From: Sphingobacterium thalpophilum | Lineage (GTDB): Bacteria; Bacteroidota; Bacteroidia; Sphingobacteriales; Sphingobacteriaceae | Reading direction: 5' to 3' | Length of the DNA: 64,000 nt | Assembly: GCA_945868825.1 (NCBI GenBank) | Contig: CAMBMM010000001.1 | Span: 496,001-560,000, forward strand | Part shown: positions 63,589 through 64,000 of the stretch, one piece after another | Layout of the letters: every line of letters begins with the position of its first letter | How positions within the stretch are numbered: the first letter of the stretch is position 1 | Position numbers and translations under genes: made by a program | The notes under the pieces: generated by a model | What the model was told of the DNA's origin: nothing | Database searches by the model: none | The model's input: only the letters and a program-made list of their open reading frames with translations

Positions 63589-64000
63589 ATGGATAAAAAT
63601 ACATTTTGGGGTCTGTTCTTGATCCTTGTCATTTTGGTAGGTTCAACCTACCTTATGAAACCTTCTGAAGAAGAGTTAAAGAAAGAACAATTGGTGCAAG
63701 ATTCTATTGCAAGGGCTACAAAAGTTGTCCAAAAAAATACGAAAGCAACTCAATTGCCTGTAAGTAACAAAGCAGTACGTACAGATACAGCCAGCTTCAA
63801 GGGTCCGTTTGCATATCTCCAAAGAGGTGATAATACCCCTGTTATACTCGAAAACGAAAACATAAAAGTAACCATTAACCCCAAAGGTGGTAGAGTAAGT
63901 TCGGTATTATTAAAAAAGTTTAAAACCTACCAAGGCAAACCGCTTATTCAATTTGAGGGTGATGCAAATAAATTTGGGTTCTTGCTTCGTAATGAAGGTT
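63589..64000 (+). CDS. yidC: Membrane protein insertase YidC, N-terminal part (gene runs off the window)
   Basis: The first 137 residues of YidC, which inserts and folds inner-membrane proteins. The start MDKNTFWGLFLILVILVG is the first transmembrane helix. A long linker rich in charged residues and Lys/Thr (about 28-60) leads into the periplasmic beta domain, with ENIKVTINPKGGRVSSVLLKKFKTYQ near residues 90-115. This is the large Gram-negative form of YidC. The five-helix insertase core lies beyond the window. The ATG at 63589 follows the pyrG stop by 20 bases. Confidence 0.92.
   Translation, partial: MDKNTFWGLFLILVILVGSTYLMKPSEEELKKEQLVQDSIARATKVVQKNTKATQLPVSNKAVRTDTASFKGPFAYLQRGDNTPVILENENIKVTINPKGGRVSSVLLKKFKTYQGKPLIQFEGDANKFGFLLRNEG

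Overview
The window is a piece of ordinary chromosome from a member of the Bacteroidota, most probably the order Sphingobacteriales (Pedobacter/Mucilaginibacter-like). I infer this from the moderately low GC content, the absence of Shine-Dalgarno sequences, and the many TAnnTTTG elements (the -7 box of the Bacteroidota housekeeping sigma factor) just upstream of genes. The protein families agree: GLPGLI, DUF4296, DUF4369-TlpA, PG_1098-like methyltransferase, type-3 ProRS and a short SpeA. Genus-level placement is a guess. Genes are densely packed on both strands. I see no rRNA, tRNA, CRISPR array, insertion sequence, prophage or other mobile element. No gene-free stretch exceeds 300 bases.

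Layout. 1-4.9 kb: 5' part of hemF, an MFS carrier, an iron alcohol dehydrogenase, a hotdog-fold protein and a MATE exporter. 4.9-9.1 kb: an arginine group (argS, arginase-family hydrolase, arginine decarboxylase). 9.1-18.3 kb: RluA-type pseudouridine synthase, PhoB-type regulator, TlpA-like lipoprotein, DbpA-like helicase, alaS, MerR regulator and proS. 18.4-24.9 kb: envelope genes (Tyr-rich lipoprotein, FadL-like barrel, LysM/RlpA-like protein), udk, the two subunits of a 3-oxoacid CoA-transferase and a duplicated lipoprotein family. 25-33.5 kb: mutS2, a five-gene operon from yggS to a methyltransferase, a cold-shock gene and a LolD-like ATPase. 33.6-38 kb: sucC and the translation operon thrS-infC-rpmI-rplT. 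38-54 kb: GLPGLI protein, lutA-like, UMF1 carrier, two recQ genes, BaiN-like flavoprotein, the lepA-folD-queE operon, kdsA, kdsD and manC, rlmB. 54-64 kb: dnaB, ABC ATPase, plsC, trpS, deoxynucleoside kinase, kdsB, RhlE-like helicase, pyrG and the 5' part of yidC.

How the genes fit together. Three of the four steps that make CMP-KDO for lipopolysaccharide (kdsD, kdsA, kdsB) lie within 12 kb; kdsC is not seen. Five aminoacyl-tRNA synthetases, IF-3, L35, L20, LepA, RlmB, two DEAD-box helicases and a cold-shock protein make translation and ribosome assembly the dominant theme. DNA maintenance is represented by two RecQs, MutS2 and DnaB.

I found no novel multi-gene system. The most interesting signals are regulatory. 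A small hairpin in the thrS leader looks like a tRNA-Thr anticodon arm. A cluster of DnaA-box-like sites lies directly upstream of the pyrG promoter, and a second weaker group lies upstream of dnaB. A perfect 12-bp inverted repeat abuts a lipoprotein start codon. Several genes have a -7 box so close to the start codon that their transcripts should be leaderless. All of these come from reading the sequence and none has been tested.
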